Below are positions 33,517 through 43,232 of a DNA stretch of 64,000 bases, piece by piece. Below the pieces are notes generated by a model that was given only the letters and a program-made list of their open reading frames with translations, made no database searches and had not been told where the DNA came from. Each line of letters begins with the position of its first letter. The stretch's first letter is position 1. The position numbers and the translations under genes were made by a program. The stretch is from Pectobacterium peruviense (GTDB lineage Bacteria; Pseudomonadota; Gammaproteobacteria; Enterobacterales; Enterobacteriaceae), in the NCBI RefSeq assembly GCF_002847345.1, contig NZ_LXFV01000012.1, positions 1 to 64,000 of the forward strand. Reading direction: 5' to 3'.

Positions 33517-36393
33517 CTATTCTTCTATCATAACAGACTGTTTTTCAGCCGTTTTAGCCGTCGATGTCACAAACTTGGCTTTACGCGCCTTGGTAGGAAA
33601 AATGCCAGAATGGCGCGGTGACGTCGCATAAGCCGCCGCCTGAATCCCCGCCTGAATGCCGAAGATAATGATATCTGCCACGGCGTTCCCCCCAATGCGG
33701 TTCGCACCGTGAATCCCTCCCACCACTTCCCCTGCCGCATAAGCACCAGAGATCGTCTCTTTGTGACAGTTCTGCACTTCTGCTTTCGCGTTAATCGTCA
33801 CACCGCCCATCGTGTGGTGCACGCCTGGAGCCACTTTAATCGCGTAGTAAGGTGCCTGATTCAGCTGATCGCGCATGCCGGTTGAACGACCAAAATCTTC
33901 ATCGTGTTTATCGGCAATAAAGGTGTTGTAACGTTCGAGCGTGGCTTGCAGAGCCGCTGGTGGCATGTCGAGTTTCTCGGCCAGTTCAGTCACGCTGCTG
34001 GCGCTGACGGTCAGCCCTTGGGCGACGTATTCTTCAACCGCCCGATTGCGGTTTCTCACCTGTTCATCGAACAGGATGTACGCGTATTCTTCCGGTAGGT
34101 TAACAATGGCTGACGAGACGTTATCGCGTGTTTCCATCTCGTTGAAGAAGCGTTCTCCACGCTGTGACACCAAAATAGCGCCACCACCTCGAATGGATTC
34201 GGAGATCAGATAAGAGGTCGTCTGTTCAACCGTTGGATGGGTTTGAATTTCTCCCATGTCCACCGTATCCGCGCCAATCCGCTCCAACAGACGAATCCCG
34301 CCGCCCGTCGCGCCCTTGTGGTTGGTCGTGACAAAACCTTTCAGGTCTGGACGGTACGACTCCACCATCGCCTGATTCGCGCTGAAACCACCCGTAGCAA
34401 CAATCACCGCTTTTGTCGTAATCAGGCTTTCTTCCCGTTCGTCATTAACGACTTTGACGGCGGTCACTTTGCCCTTCTCTTGCACAATCTCCGTCACCGA
34501 CGTTTCCAGCAGTACCTCAATATTGTATTTATTGAGATTTTTAATCAGTCCGCTGACCAGATAGCCGCCCACCGCTGCGCCGTTGGCAGGCCGATGCGTT
34601 CTGTCCACGCTCATGCCGCCCGTCGTCGTGATGTCGCTCAGCTCGATATCGTGCTGTGCCAGCCAGTTAATCGCATCAGACGCGTGATCGACGAAATATT
34701 GCACCAGCGTCGGATTGTTCTTCTGCTTTCCACTTTTCAGGGTTTCGTTATAGAACAGCGCGTGGCTATCTTCGATACCTCTGTTTTGCTGGAAGACCGT
34801 TCCCGCCGCGTTCATCCCGGCAGAGGCCTTGATGGTATTGCCGCCGATGACTGGCATCTTTTCAATGACGATAACGCGAGCGCCCTCTTCGCTAGCCTGA
34901 ATTGCCGCCGCCAGCCCCGCGCCGCCGCTGCCAATCACCACAACGTCCGCTTCGCGGCGTGCATTCGGATTACCACCATCGGCAATAATGGCGTCTTTGC
35001 TCGATTTCACCATCGCCTTGGTGACGGCTTTTTTGATCGCCTCACTCTGCGCTGTTGCGCCCGTTACGGCGTCAACGTGTGGGCTATTGGTATCCAAAAT
35101 ACGTTCACGGATAATTTCAAAACTGATTTTCAGTGAATCATCGATATCACAATTATCCAACGCAATATCAGCGACCCGATTCTGCTCAAAATGGACAGTA
35201 ATCTGCAATTCGCCACATTCGTCCTGAACGTTTTCCTGATACACCCCAGATTTAAATTTCTTGCCGGTTAAATTCACGTCCCGAATCATGGCTTCGACTA
35301 ATGAAAAACGCCACAGCGGCTCGGGGATCATGAGTGCTTCACGTTTATCGCTGGCAATATAAAGATCGAGTTTTTTCTGCTCGGCAATGCAATCCGTCCA
35401 ATCGGGATAAGCAATACAGGCTCTGCCAACAGCAATCAGGTCATAACCATTTTCTAACGCCGCATCGGCGTCTGCTTGATTGACGATATCGCCTACGCCA
35501 ATAACCGGAATAGCTGCTAATGTCGCAGAACGACGAGCAACATATTTTTTAATCAGTGGCGTCGGATCATTTGTCTCGATAATGGACGAGCGCAGGATAT
35601 TCCCCATAGAGAAGTGGACATAATCCAGCCCGCGCGCCGCCAGTTTTTCCAGCAGATAGATCGAATCATCAAAATGAATACCCGGCTCTTCAATCTCCTC
35701 TGGTGAGAAGCGATAGCCAATGATAAATGACGGATCGGCGTATTTACCAGCAACCTCATGGGCGATATCCAGAACAGCAAGCGGAAACGCCGCACGTTTG
35801 TCACGGCTGCCGCCCCATTGATCTGAGCGTTGATTAGAGTGGGGAGAATAGAACTGTTGAATCAGGTAGGTGTTGGCACCGTGTATTTCCACGCCATCAA
35901 ATCCCGCCTGAATGGCACGATGGACGGCTGCGCCAAACTTCCCGATCATGGCTTCGACTTCATCGCCTGACAACGCGACCGGAACGATGGCACCCGCACG
36001 CGGTGCAGCAATGGCGCTAGGCGCAACCGGCGTCGCACCTCCGATAAAACGCGGTTCGACCATACGGCCGCCGTGATAAATTTGCAGGATCGCCGTCGAG
36101 CCTTTTTCTTTAATCGCGGCCGCAATTTTGGCCAACCCGGCAATTTTGTCGTCGTTGTCGATCCCTATCGCGCCGGGAAAAGCCAACCCTTTGTCATCAA
36201 TAAAGCAGCACTCCACAATGACGGTGCCGATACTGCCTGCTCTGGCCTGATAATATTCCACCAGCTCTTTTGTCACGCTCCCATCGTAAAACCCGCTACA
36301 GGTGGTCATCGGGGCCATCAGCACCCGATTTTTCAGCGTCGCGCCGTTGGGGAGAGTAAAAGCGGCAAATAAATCATGGTGACTATTCTTCAT
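33517..36393 (-). CDS. Three-domain flavoprotein reductase: OYE-like + FMN_bind + fumarate-reductase-like
   Basis: 958 residues. Domain 1 (1 to about 350) is an Old Yellow Enzyme-type TIM barrel (HGANTYLIQQFYSPHSNQR) likely to take electrons from NAD(P)H. Domain 2 (about 395-470) is FMN_bind with flavinylation motif D-A-V-T-G-A-T at 441-447. Domain 3 (about 478-958) is the flavocytochrome-c/fumarate reductase FAD domain (GSGGAGLAAA) with catalytic elements QTHPT, METRDN, VHHTMGG and GGIHGANRIGGN. The layout matches soluble NADH:fumarate or NADH:hydroxycinnamate/acrylate reductases known from Klebsiella and Vibrio. Cytoplasmic, no signal peptide. Start ATG 36393 has GGAG eight bases upstream. 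The electron acceptor (fumarate or a plant 2-enoate) cannot be fixed from sequence alone. Confidence 0.88.
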   Translation of the reverse strand: MKNSHHDLFAAFTLPNGATLKNRVLMAPMTTCSGFYDGSVTKELVEYYQARAGSIGTVIVECCFIDDKGLAFPGAIGIDNDDKIAGLAKIAAAIKEKGSTAILQIYHGGRMVEPRFIGGATPVAPSAIAAPRAGAIVPVALSGDEVEAMIGKFGAAVHRAIQAGFDGVEIHGANTYLIQQFYSPHSNQRSDQWGGSRDKRAAFPLAVLDIAHEVAGKYADPSFIIGYRFSPEEIEEPGIHFDDSIYLLEKLAARGLDYVHFSMGNILRSSIIETNDPTPLIKKYVARRSATLAAIPVIGVGDIVNQADADAALENGYDLIAVGRACIAYPDWTDCIAEQKKLDLYIASDKREALMIPEPLWRFSLVEAMIRDVNLTGKKFKSGVYQENVQDECGELQITVHFEQNRVADIALDNCDIDDSLKISFEIIRERILDTNSPHVDAVTGATAQSEAIKKAVTKAMVKSSKDAIIADGGNPNARREADVVVIGSGGAGLAAAIQASEEGARVIVIEKMPVIGGNTIKASAGMNAAGTVFQQNRGIEDSHALFYNETLKSGKQKNNPTLVQYFVDHASDAINWLAQHDIELSDITTTGGMSVDRTHRPANGAAVGGYLVSGLIKNLNKYNIEVLLETSVTEIVQEKGKVTAVKVVNDEREESLITTKAVIVATGGFSANQAMVESYRPDLKGFVTTNHKGATGGGIRLLERIGADTVDMGEIQTHPTVEQTTSYLISESIRGGGAILVSQRGERFFNEMETRDNVSSAIVNLPEEYAYILFDEQVRNRNRAVEEYVAQGLTVSASSVTELAEKLDMPPAALQATLERYNTFIADKHDEDFGRSTGMRDQLNQAPYYAIKVAPGVHHTMGGVTINAKAEVQNCHKETISGAYAAGEVVGGIHGANRIGGNAVADIIIFGIQAGIQAAAYATSPRHSGIFPTKARKAKFVTSTAKTAEKQSVMIEE

Positions 36394-36680
36394 AGTGAAT
36401 ACTCCACTTAAAATAAAAACTCTGTTCGCAAAGGAATCAGAAGCAGCCATGTTTGTTTTTATTAATTCTTTTGGCTGATAATTCGCGAACTTATTACTTA
36501 CCAAGTATCTATTTTTTTAACTGTTATAAAACGTTTTTTTACTATTTAAACTATTGTGTAGTTCCGCTGTTATTAAGGGTATTAGCACAACTCTTTTTTA
36601 TATTTAATATCCCGTTCACTTCATTAACATCTCCTTATCCTGACAATAACCAATCGAATATTATTTATATTCTGCATAAC
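36394..36680. other. AT-rich promoter region of the flavoprotein reductase
   Basis: About 290 bases with no convincing frame. Probably the reductase promoter. I looked for an FNR box of the TTGAT-N4-ATCAA type and saw none. Confidence 0.4.
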
Positions 36681-36713
36681 AAAAAAAACGCCTCGGTAAT
36701 AAATCCGAGGCGC
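36681..36713 (-). terminator. Terminator of the GH31 gene
   Basis: GCGCCTCGG-atttatta-CCGAGGCG followed by eight T on the minus strand, 28 bases after the stop. Confidence 0.88.
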
Positions 36714-36740
36714 AACAGGAAGCAATAGATATCGCGGTGA

Positions 36741-39107
36741 CTATTGGTGTTGATAGGTATCCGTGCGAACGCCGTTAATGTACAAATTGCGCTGTTCGCC
36801 TACCGGCAAGCGCAGCGTCGCGTACTTCCAGGCTGGCTGATATCGTCCTTCTGACGTAAACGTGATGTCAATTCGTTGGATATCCGCGCGGATTTCCCAA
36901 CGTAACCACAGCGCATTTCCTTCACGCCATTGCCACGTTTCCCCATCATCTTCAAACAGCAGTCCAGAGTCCGTACCGCCAGCGGTAGGTGGAAAGAGCA
37001 GGAATTCGCGCTGTTCGTCTTCATGTTGGCTGACATACGCCGTTCGCCCCGATAGTGGGATCATCGCTCCCGCTCTGACCATCAGCGGCAGGCGTTCCAG
37101 TGGCGCATCCAGCACGATAGTCTGTCCGCCGCTGAACCATTGGCCGGAATAAAAATCGTACCAGCCAGAGGTATTAGCAGGTAGATAGACCGTACGCTGG
37201 CGTTGCTCTGGCTCCACAACACTGGCGACCAAAATGTCTCGCCCCAGCATAAAATCGTCAGTTTCCTCCAGCGTCGCGCGATCCTGTTCGTGATCGAGGA
37301 ACGTTGGTCGCAGCATCGGCTCATCGTCCGCACTGGCTTGCCAGAGCAACGTATAAAAATACGGCAGAAGGCGATAGCGAAGTTCAATCGCGCTGCGTAT
37401 TGCCGCCGTTACCGAGGGATACATCCACGGTTCGTTCACCGTATGGTCGTCATTCCACGAATGGATAGTGAAACGCGGATGCATCACACCGTTTTGTACC
37501 CAGCGCACAAAAAGCTCAGCGTCCGGCTTGTCACCGGAAAAACCGCCGACGTCGTGCCCAACATTAAACAGGCCGGACAGGCTCATCCCAACGCCCATCC
37601 GCGTGTTGTAGCGCAGCGTCTGCCAGTTGGTGCGGTTATCGCCGCTCCAGGTCTGCACATAGCGCTGCATTCCCGCACAGCCAGAACGAGAGATCAGATA
37701 AGGACGCAGTGTTGGGGCGAAGCGCTGCTGTGCCTCCAGCGAGGCGCGCATCATCAACAGCGGCATCAGCGGACGAATATTTTTGATCGCCATCGGTTGG
37801 CCGAATCCGTGACAGCGGGCTTCACCATCCCAGACTTCATATTCGTTGTTGTCATTCCACGTCGAGTCGATGCCTTTCTCCAACAGTTGTCGGGTGACGT
37901 TCTCCTGCCACCACGCCACCGTTGCCGGGTTGGTGAAATCAAGGTGCGAACCTTCATCGTCCCAAAAGCTGGAACGCTCCGGCGTATCGGATTCGGAATC
38001 GCGGATAAACAGCCCCTGCGCCGACACCTCATCATATTTCGGGTGATCTTGCAGTAAACAGGGTTTGATATTGGCTGCCAGCTTTAGGCCCGCATCGTGG
38101 AACGCCTGCGACATCACTTCAGGTTGAGGGACTTTGTCGTGGTTCCAGTTAAACACATAACGCTTATTGTTAATCGACGTGTAGCCCGACGAGAGTTGAA
38201 ACGAATCACACGGAATATGGTGTTCGCGGCACAGCGCAATAAATTTCATCAACTGCTGCTGCGCATCGGGCGCATCGGTGTAATGCATGGTCGAACCGCT
38301 GTAGCCTAAGCTCCATTTTGGCCCAAAGTGCGTTTTCCCCGTCAGCCGCACGAAGGCTTTTGTCACATCCAGCACGCGCGGCCCGATAAACAGGTAATAA
38401 TCGAGATCACCCGCCTCCGCCTGATAGCGTCGATACGCCAGATGATAGTTATCGATTTCATTGCCGAGATCGAGCCAGGTCGTGCTTAGGTTATCGTAGA
38501 ACAGACCAAAGCTGACATCCTCACGCCGGGTGATGGTGAAAGGAACATGCTTGTACAGCGGGTCGGTACTCGCCGCGTTGTAACCCATGGCGTCCAGATT
38601 ACGGAACTCAAATCGGCGTCCCGTACGTTCAAGATCGCCCGCTTTTTCACCCAAACCATAATAGCGCTCTGTCGGGAAACGGCGCTGATAGTGCGCAACA
38701 CCCTCACCGTGTGGGTTCAGCAGATAAGCGCTGGTGGGGCGGTCGGCGGCAAACGGCTGCCATTCGCCCTGCTCATCCCGATATTCCCACGCCAGCCACA
38801 GCGGCTGGTGAATCGTAATGCGCATCCGCGCGGTGCTGATACGCAGCGCGTCGTCCAACTCTTCCAGCAAAAATCCCGGTAGGCTGAAACCGTCGCTACT
38901 TTCACGGTTGCGTCCCTCCCAGGGAACATCCTGCTGCGGCGCGATGCTCCAGGTGCGGTTCAGACTCAGTTCGCCATTCTGTTTAATCAGCACACGGGCC
39001 AACATCGGCTCCAGCACGTACAGGCGAAAAACATGTCTGTCGTCCACCAGCAGCTCAACATGATCGGTGCTCTGATGACGAAACACCCAATTTTTCAACG
39101 TTTTCAT
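36741..39107 (-). CDS. GH31 alpha-glycosidase (alpha-glucosidase/alpha-xylosidase type)
   Basis: 788 residues. N-terminal beta-sandwich (to about 230), (beta/alpha)8 catalytic barrel with nucleophile D419 in STWNDNNEYE and acid/base D490 in WSGDNRTNW, then C-terminal beta domains. No signal peptide, so it acts on an imported sugar in the cytoplasm. It lies downstream of an MFS permease gene on the same strand (gap about 160 bases) with a divergent LacI regulator, an arrangement for uptake and cleavage of an alpha-glycoside. Exact substrate unknown. Confidence 0.88.
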   Translation of the reverse strand: MKTLKNWVFRHQSTDHVELLVDDRHVFRLYVLEPMLARVLIKQNGELSLNRTWSIAPQQDVPWEGRNRESSDGFSLPGFLLEELDDALRISTARMRITIHQPLWLAWEYRDEQGEWQPFAADRPTSAYLLNPHGEGVAHYQRRFPTERYYGLGEKAGDLERTGRRFEFRNLDAMGYNAASTDPLYKHVPFTITRREDVSFGLFYDNLSTTWLDLGNEIDNYHLAYRRYQAEAGDLDYYLFIGPRVLDVTKAFVRLTGKTHFGPKWSLGYSGSTMHYTDAPDAQQQLMKFIALCREHHIPCDSFQLSSGYTSINNKRYVFNWNHDKVPQPEVMSQAFHDAGLKLAANIKPCLLQDHPKYDEVSAQGLFIRDSESDTPERSSFWDDEGSHLDFTNPATVAWWQENVTRQLLEKGIDSTWNDNNEYEVWDGEARCHGFGQPMAIKNIRPLMPLLMMRASLEAQQRFAPTLRPYLISRSGCAGMQRYVQTWSGDNRTNWQTLRYNTRMGVGMSLSGLFNVGHDVGGFSGDKPDAELFVRWVQNGVMHPRFTIHSWNDDHTVNEPWMYPSVTAAIRSAIELRYRLLPYFYTLLWQASADDEPMLRPTFLDHEQDRATLEETDDFMLGRDILVASVVEPEQRQRTVYLPANTSGWYDFYSGQWFSGGQTIVLDAPLERLPLMVRAGAMIPLSGRTAYVSQHEDEQREFLLFPPTAGGTDSGLLFEDDGETWQWREGNALWLRWEIRADIQRIDITFTSEGRYQPAWKYATLRLPVGEQRNLYINGVRTDTYQHQ

Positions 39108-39265
39108 ACAGCGTCCTTTTCAGGAAAAAATAAACCAGCCGTTACGCTTGATGCAGGTCACGTAAGCCCATTGTTAGGAGAAACACGGGGGTGAGGTTCC
39201 CGTAGAGAAGCCTCACTCCGTGGTTGCTCCGTGTATCTCGCTTATTAAACGGTCGGCATAAACCG

Positions 39266-40576
39266 TTATGCCTGCGTGCGCGTTTTCCCACGGCGTTCAG
39301 CAATAAACGCGATAAGGAAGACGGCACCAATCAGATCGAAGAAGCCCATCGCCACAAACAGCGGGTTAAAGCCAATCTTGTCGGCGGTGACGCCAATCAG
39401 CAGCGAGAACAGAAAGCTAGCAATCCAGGCAAACGAACCGCGCATCCCGTTCACGGTTGCCATCTGCCCTTTATCAAACGATTCCACAACCAGTGCGCTC
39501 AACATGCAGGAAATCACCTGATGGCCGAATCCACCGATGGAAATCAGCAGAATCGCTACCCACGGATCTTTGCTGATGGCGACCAGTGCCAGCGACAGCA
39601 TCAGAAACGCACCCGTTACCGAACTGGCCACAATTGAGTTGACGCGTGAACAGCCGAACCAGCGGGTGTAGAGTCGGGTGAGGTAGCCACTGGCGATGCT
39701 GCCCAGATCGGCGGCAAGAAACGGTAGCCACGCAAACATCGCAATTTGCTTCAGATCCATACCGCGTTCATTCGCCAGATAGAGCGGCACCCAGAAGCTG
39801 AGCACGGCCCACGCGGGCTCCGCCATAAAGGCTGGAATAGCGATACCGTAAAAGCGTTTGTTTTTTGAAACGGTTTTCAGTGCGGTAAAGAAAGGCAGTT
39901 TGACGGGGGGAGCTTCATTGTCCTGACGGATGAAATCCAGCTCCTCGCGGCTTAAATTAGGGTGTTCTTCTGGGTTATGGTAGAACAGCCACCACAACAC
40001 CACCCACATCAGCGCCAGCGCGCCCGTGAACATAAATGCGCCCTGCCAGCCGAGATAGGCATGCGCGACGACAATAATCGGCGGTGCCAGCATCGCACCG
40101 ATGGAAAAACCGACACCGGCCCAGCCTGCCGCAATCGGTCGCTCTTTCTTAGGGAACCATTCGCCCAGCGTTTTGGCGTTTGCCGGTGTTGCCGCAGCTT
40201 CGGACGCCCCCATAAAGAAGCGTAGAATCGCAAGGTGCAGCCAGCTTCCCGCTCCCGCATGCAAGATGCACATCAACGCCCATATCACCGCACAAATCAT
40301 AAAGCCCATTTTCAGACCGATGACATCGATCAGCCAGCCGCAAATCGGCTGGAAGATGGTATATGCGAGCTGGAATGCACCTACAATCCAGGAGTATTGC
40401 TCGGTGGTGATGCCCATACTGGTTTTCAGTTCTGGCGCCAGAATACCGAGCGAATTACGCGTGATGTAGTTAACGGTAACGCCGAGCAGAAACAGGCTCA
40501 GCACCCACCAACGCAGATTTCTGAATGTCCGTTTACCTTTGGTAGCGATGGAAGACGGATTGATGTCGAGACTCAT
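39266..40576 (-). CDS. MFS transporter, anion:cation symporter (hexuronate/galactonate) family
   Basis: 436 residues with twelve predicted transmembrane segments. Sequence style of the ACS family (ExuT, DgoT, GudP): NYITRNSLGILAPELK in helix 1, LAYTIFQPICGWLID, and RFFMGASEAAATPANAKTLGEW. These carriers move sugar acids with protons. Start ATG 40576 (AAGGAG seven bases upstream) replaces a longer frame to 40630. Next to a GH31 glycosidase, so the cargo may be an acidic glycoside; inference only. Confidence 0.87.
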   Translation of the reverse strand: MSLDINPSSIATKGKRTFRNLRWWVLSLFLLGVTVNYITRNSLGILAPELKTSMGITTEQYSWIVGAFQLAYTIFQPICGWLIDVIGLKMGFMICAVIWALMCILHAGAGSWLHLAILRFFMGASEAAATPANAKTLGEWFPKKERPIAAGWAGVGFSIGAMLAPPIIVVAHAYLGWQGAFMFTGALALMWVVLWWLFYHNPEEHPNLSREELDFIRQDNEAPPVKLPFFTALKTVSKNKRFYGIAIPAFMAEPAWAVLSFWVPLYLANERGMDLKQIAMFAWLPFLAADLGSIASGYLTRLYTRWFGCSRVNSIVASSVTGAFLMLSLALVAISKDPWVAILLISIGGFGHQVISCMLSALVVESFDKGQMATVNGMRGSFAWIASFLFSLLIGVTADKIGFNPLFVAMGFFDLIGAVFLIAFIAERRGKTRTQA

Positions 40577-40897
40577 GGTGACTCCTTTACAGGAAAGTAG
40601 GGTTACATTGGTCTGATATCTCGAAGGCATTTTTGTATTTATAGCCTATCGAACTACCAAATCATTTTTATGTCATTGTATTTATTGACTTAAATCCTAT
40701 ATCTGTCGTATCTAACTACTGAAATTGGTTTACCAAATCGAGAGTAGAACAATTGAAAATCGTGAAACACTCACTTTTTTGAAAACATTTTCATGCTATG
40801 GTCAAAATGCAGGCAAAAAAACATCTATAGCAGCTGATAACAGGCGATAAGTAGCAATGAAAACTTTGTCATTTTCGAAGGTGAACGGGATCACAAA
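40577..40897. promoter_or_regulatory. Divergent control region of the MFS-GH31 and LacI genes
   Basis: AT-rich 320 bases. The palindrome TTGGTT-TACCAA's core (TTGGT-tt-ACCAA) at 40725-40736 and a second TACCAAATC half-site near 40655 are candidate operators for the LacI protein encoded alongside. Confidence 0.45.
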
Positions 40898-41968
40898 ATG
40901 AAAGGAAACCTGAAAATACGTGAAATTGCGCAGCGAACAGGCTACTCGATCAGTACGGTTTCACGCGTACTATCTGGTCAGTCCAATACCAGCGAGCGTG
41001 CTAAAGAGGATATTCTCAACTGCGCCCGCCAGTGCGGGGTACTGACCGATCTCGCCAACGGCCGCCTGCTCTTGAACGGACTGACCATCTTCGCCCCGCC
41101 GCGTGCGTTTGATATTCGGTCAGACATTTTCTATCACAAGGTCGTACAAAGCATTATTGACGCCTTGAAACCCCATGATGTGCGAGTGCGATACTGCGGG
41201 CTGGAGGAAAATGACAGCGATGTGGCGCTATTTTTAGACAAAATGCGCGATCCGGCCACGGAGGCCGCACTGCTGATCGGCATCGACGATCCGTATATTC
41301 ACGCACTGGCAGCGGACAGCGGTAAACCCTGCATATTAATTAACTGCATCGACCGCAAGATGAGATTACCGGGTGTAGCACCCGCGCATCGGCTAATCGG
41401 CGAGTTCTCCGCCCACTATCTCTTTGAACAGGGTCACCATAACGTGTTGACCCTGTTATGCCTGCGTCGTTATACGATGGAACTGCGTCTGGACGGTATC
41501 CGGGATGCCTATCAGTACCACAACCTCCCTTTCACCACCGAAGAGCATTTGCTGGCGTTGGATAATTTCAGCACGGTGGATGCAGAACAGGCGATGACCG
41601 ATTTTTTAGCCCGCTGTCCGCAGGATAAATGGCCCACGGCTATTCTGGCAGGCGGTGATTTCATCGCGGTTGGGGCGGTGAATGCACTGAACAAGGCGGG
41701 ATTACGCGTCCCGCAGGACGTCTCAGTGATGAGCATGGATGGCTTCAATCTCTCCGCGATTCATGACGTGCCGCTAACATCGGTACATGTGCCGCGTGAG
41801 GCGCTGGGCGAAGAGGCCGTCAGGCTGCTGCAATATCGTCTGATTCGCCCCGACGCCCCCGTGGGCAACCTGCTACTAAACGGTACGCTGGTGATTCGTC
41901 AGTCCGTCAGACGGCTTCGCGCCAGTAAATCGGTTGCCCCAGTGCAGGACAAGAGCCTCTATGACTGA
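40898..41968 (+). CDS. LacI-family regulator of the MFS-GH31 genes
   Basis: 356 residues. Helix-turn-helix IREIAQRTGYSISTVSRVLSG at residues 7-27 (shown as its core motif SISTVSRVL), then a sugar-binding effector domain ending in a family-type HVPREALGEEAV. Divergent from the permease gene, which it probably represses. Its last ten bases overlap the end of the convergent lysR gene. Confidence 0.88.
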   Translation: MKGNLKIREIAQRTGYSISTVSRVLSGQSNTSERAKEDILNCARQCGVLTDLANGRLLLNGLTIFAPPRAFDIRSDIFYHKVVQSIIDALKPHDVRVRYCGLEENDSDVALFLDKMRDPATEAALLIGIDDPYIHALAADSGKPCILINCIDRKMRLPGVAPAHRLIGEFSAHYLFEQGHHNVLTLLCLRRYTMELRLDGIRDAYQYHNLPFTTEEHLLALDNFSTVDAEQAMTDFLARCPQDKWPTAILAGGDFIAVGAVNALNKAGLRVPQDVSVMSMDGFNLSAIHDVPLTSVHVPREALGEEAVRLLQYRLIRPDAPVGNLLLNGTLVIRQSVRRLRASKSVAPVQDKSLYD

Positions 41969-42861
41969 GCCAGCAACCACTGCTGTGCGACGTCAAAGAA
42001 ATTCTGTGCCAGCGGCGTCGCTCTGCCAGCCTGCGCGATGACGACAGCAGGTTGGCGACGCATCGGGGGAAATTGCAACGGACGCAGCGTTAACGCGGGC
42101 GTCATCTCTGGGATCAGGCTACCGTGGGGCACAATCCCACACCCAAGCCCAACATAGACGCTTTGGATTAATTGCAGAACGGAGGCACTTTCCACCTTTA
42201 CCCACGGCGAGACGCCCATTTCACGAAAATGACTATCCAGATAGCGACGAAAATAGCGACTGGCTTCCGCTAAACAGAGTGGTACGTCGGAAAGCGCATC
42301 GAGCGCCAGCGGTGCATCCCCCACCAACTGAGGGAAATGATGCGGATGGAACAACAGATCAACGCCCTGCTCCGTCAGCGGCGACGCCTGAAAGTGCAGT
42401 TCCTCTAGCGTTGAAAACTCAAAAAAGCCGATGCCAACATCCACCGAATGCGCATTCAGCGCTTCCAGCAGTTGATCCGCACTGAACAGCGAGATCTGGA
42501 AATCCAACTGTGGATATTCCTCATTCACCGCCGCCAGCAGGCTCGACAATGCAATACTGCTTTGCGGCACCGCGCCGATGCGCAATACCCCGCTTACGCC
42601 GCGCTTCAGCGAGGCGACTTCCAGTTTCAATCCCTGATAAACCGAGACGATCTCCCGTGCCCAAGCCAGTACGCGCTCACCTTCAGCCGTAAAGCCTTCA
42701 AAATTATTACCCCGGTTGATTAACGCCAGATCCAGCTCCCGCTCCAGATTTTTCAACCGCATGGAGAGCGTTGGTTGACTGACAAAACTGGCTTCCGCTG
42801 CCCGACCAAAATGGCGCTCTTTTTCCAAATTGCACAGGTATTGCAGCTGTTTAATATCCAT
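41959..42861 (-). CDS. LysR-family transcriptional regulator
   Basis: 300 residues. Winged helix-turn-helix in the first 60 residues (HFGRAAEASFVSQPTLSMRL) and a LysR substrate-binding domain (about 90-295). It is divergent from the YdeP-type molybdoenzyme gene and presumably controls it, although a mosaic repeat now fills the intergenic space. Effector unknown. Convergent with and overlapping the preceding LacI gene by ten bases. Confidence 0.87.
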   Translation of the reverse strand: MDIKQLQYLCNLEKERHFGRAAEASFVSQPTLSMRLKNLERELDLALINRGNNFEGFTAEGERVLAWAREIVSVYQGLKLEVASLKRGVSGVLRIGAVPQSSIALSSLLAAVNEEYPQLDFQISLFSADQLLEALNAHSVDVGIGFFEFSTLEELHFQASPLTEQGVDLLFHPHHFPQLVGDAPLALDALSDVPLCLAEASRYFRRYLDSHFREMGVSPWVKVESASVLQLIQSVYVGLGCGIVPHGSLIPEMTPALTLRPLQFPPMRRQPAVVIAQAGRATPLAQNFFDVAQQWLLAQS

Positions 42862-43010
42862 CGCCAGACTCTGTAGTGGGTAAGCGACAAGTATACCGAT
42901 AAATAGCCTCTATCCCACCATAGCCGCATTTGATTAGACGCGATCGCCGATGGCACCTAGACTTCAAAACAAGAGCAAACATTTAAAGTTTTGTTCACAT
43001 AAAAAAAACA

Positions 43011-43212
43011 AAACCCTAAATAATTCGAGTTTCAGGCCGGCGGCAACGCAGCGAGTCCCCAAGAGCTTACATAAGTAAGTGACTGGGGTGAGCGACAAAT
43101 CTGCCAGAGGCGGATTTGAACGCTGCTTGCAGCGGCCCCAACGGGGTGAGGCACACGTAAGTGTGCCGAGTATCGCAGCCAACACACCTGCAACTTGAAG
43201 TATGACGGGTTT
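43011..43212. repeat. Dispersed mosaic repeat, copy B
   Basis: Starts ACCCTAAATAATTCGAG and ends CTGCAACTTGAAGTATGACG. Internal pieces include GAGCTTACATAAGTAAGTGA, CTGGGGTGAG, AACGCTGCTTGCAGCGG and CACACGTAAGTGTG, each a small palindrome or hairpin. Same orientation as copy C, opposite to A and D. Occupies most of the lysR/ydeP-like gap. Confidence 0.75.
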
Positions 43213-43232
43213 ATTCACCTGCGGAACATTTC

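Noticed and set aside
34237-35136. 299-codon frame on the plus strand
   Set aside because: Antisense shadow of the GC-rich reductase gene; residues show no domain.
37203-38057. 284-codon frame on the plus strand
   Set aside because: Shadow of the GH31 gene; low-complexity Arg/His-rich translation.
40741-40785. CRP site in the LacI/MFS divergent region
   Set aside because: GTGA-AACAC-TCAC has a 5-base spacer instead of six.
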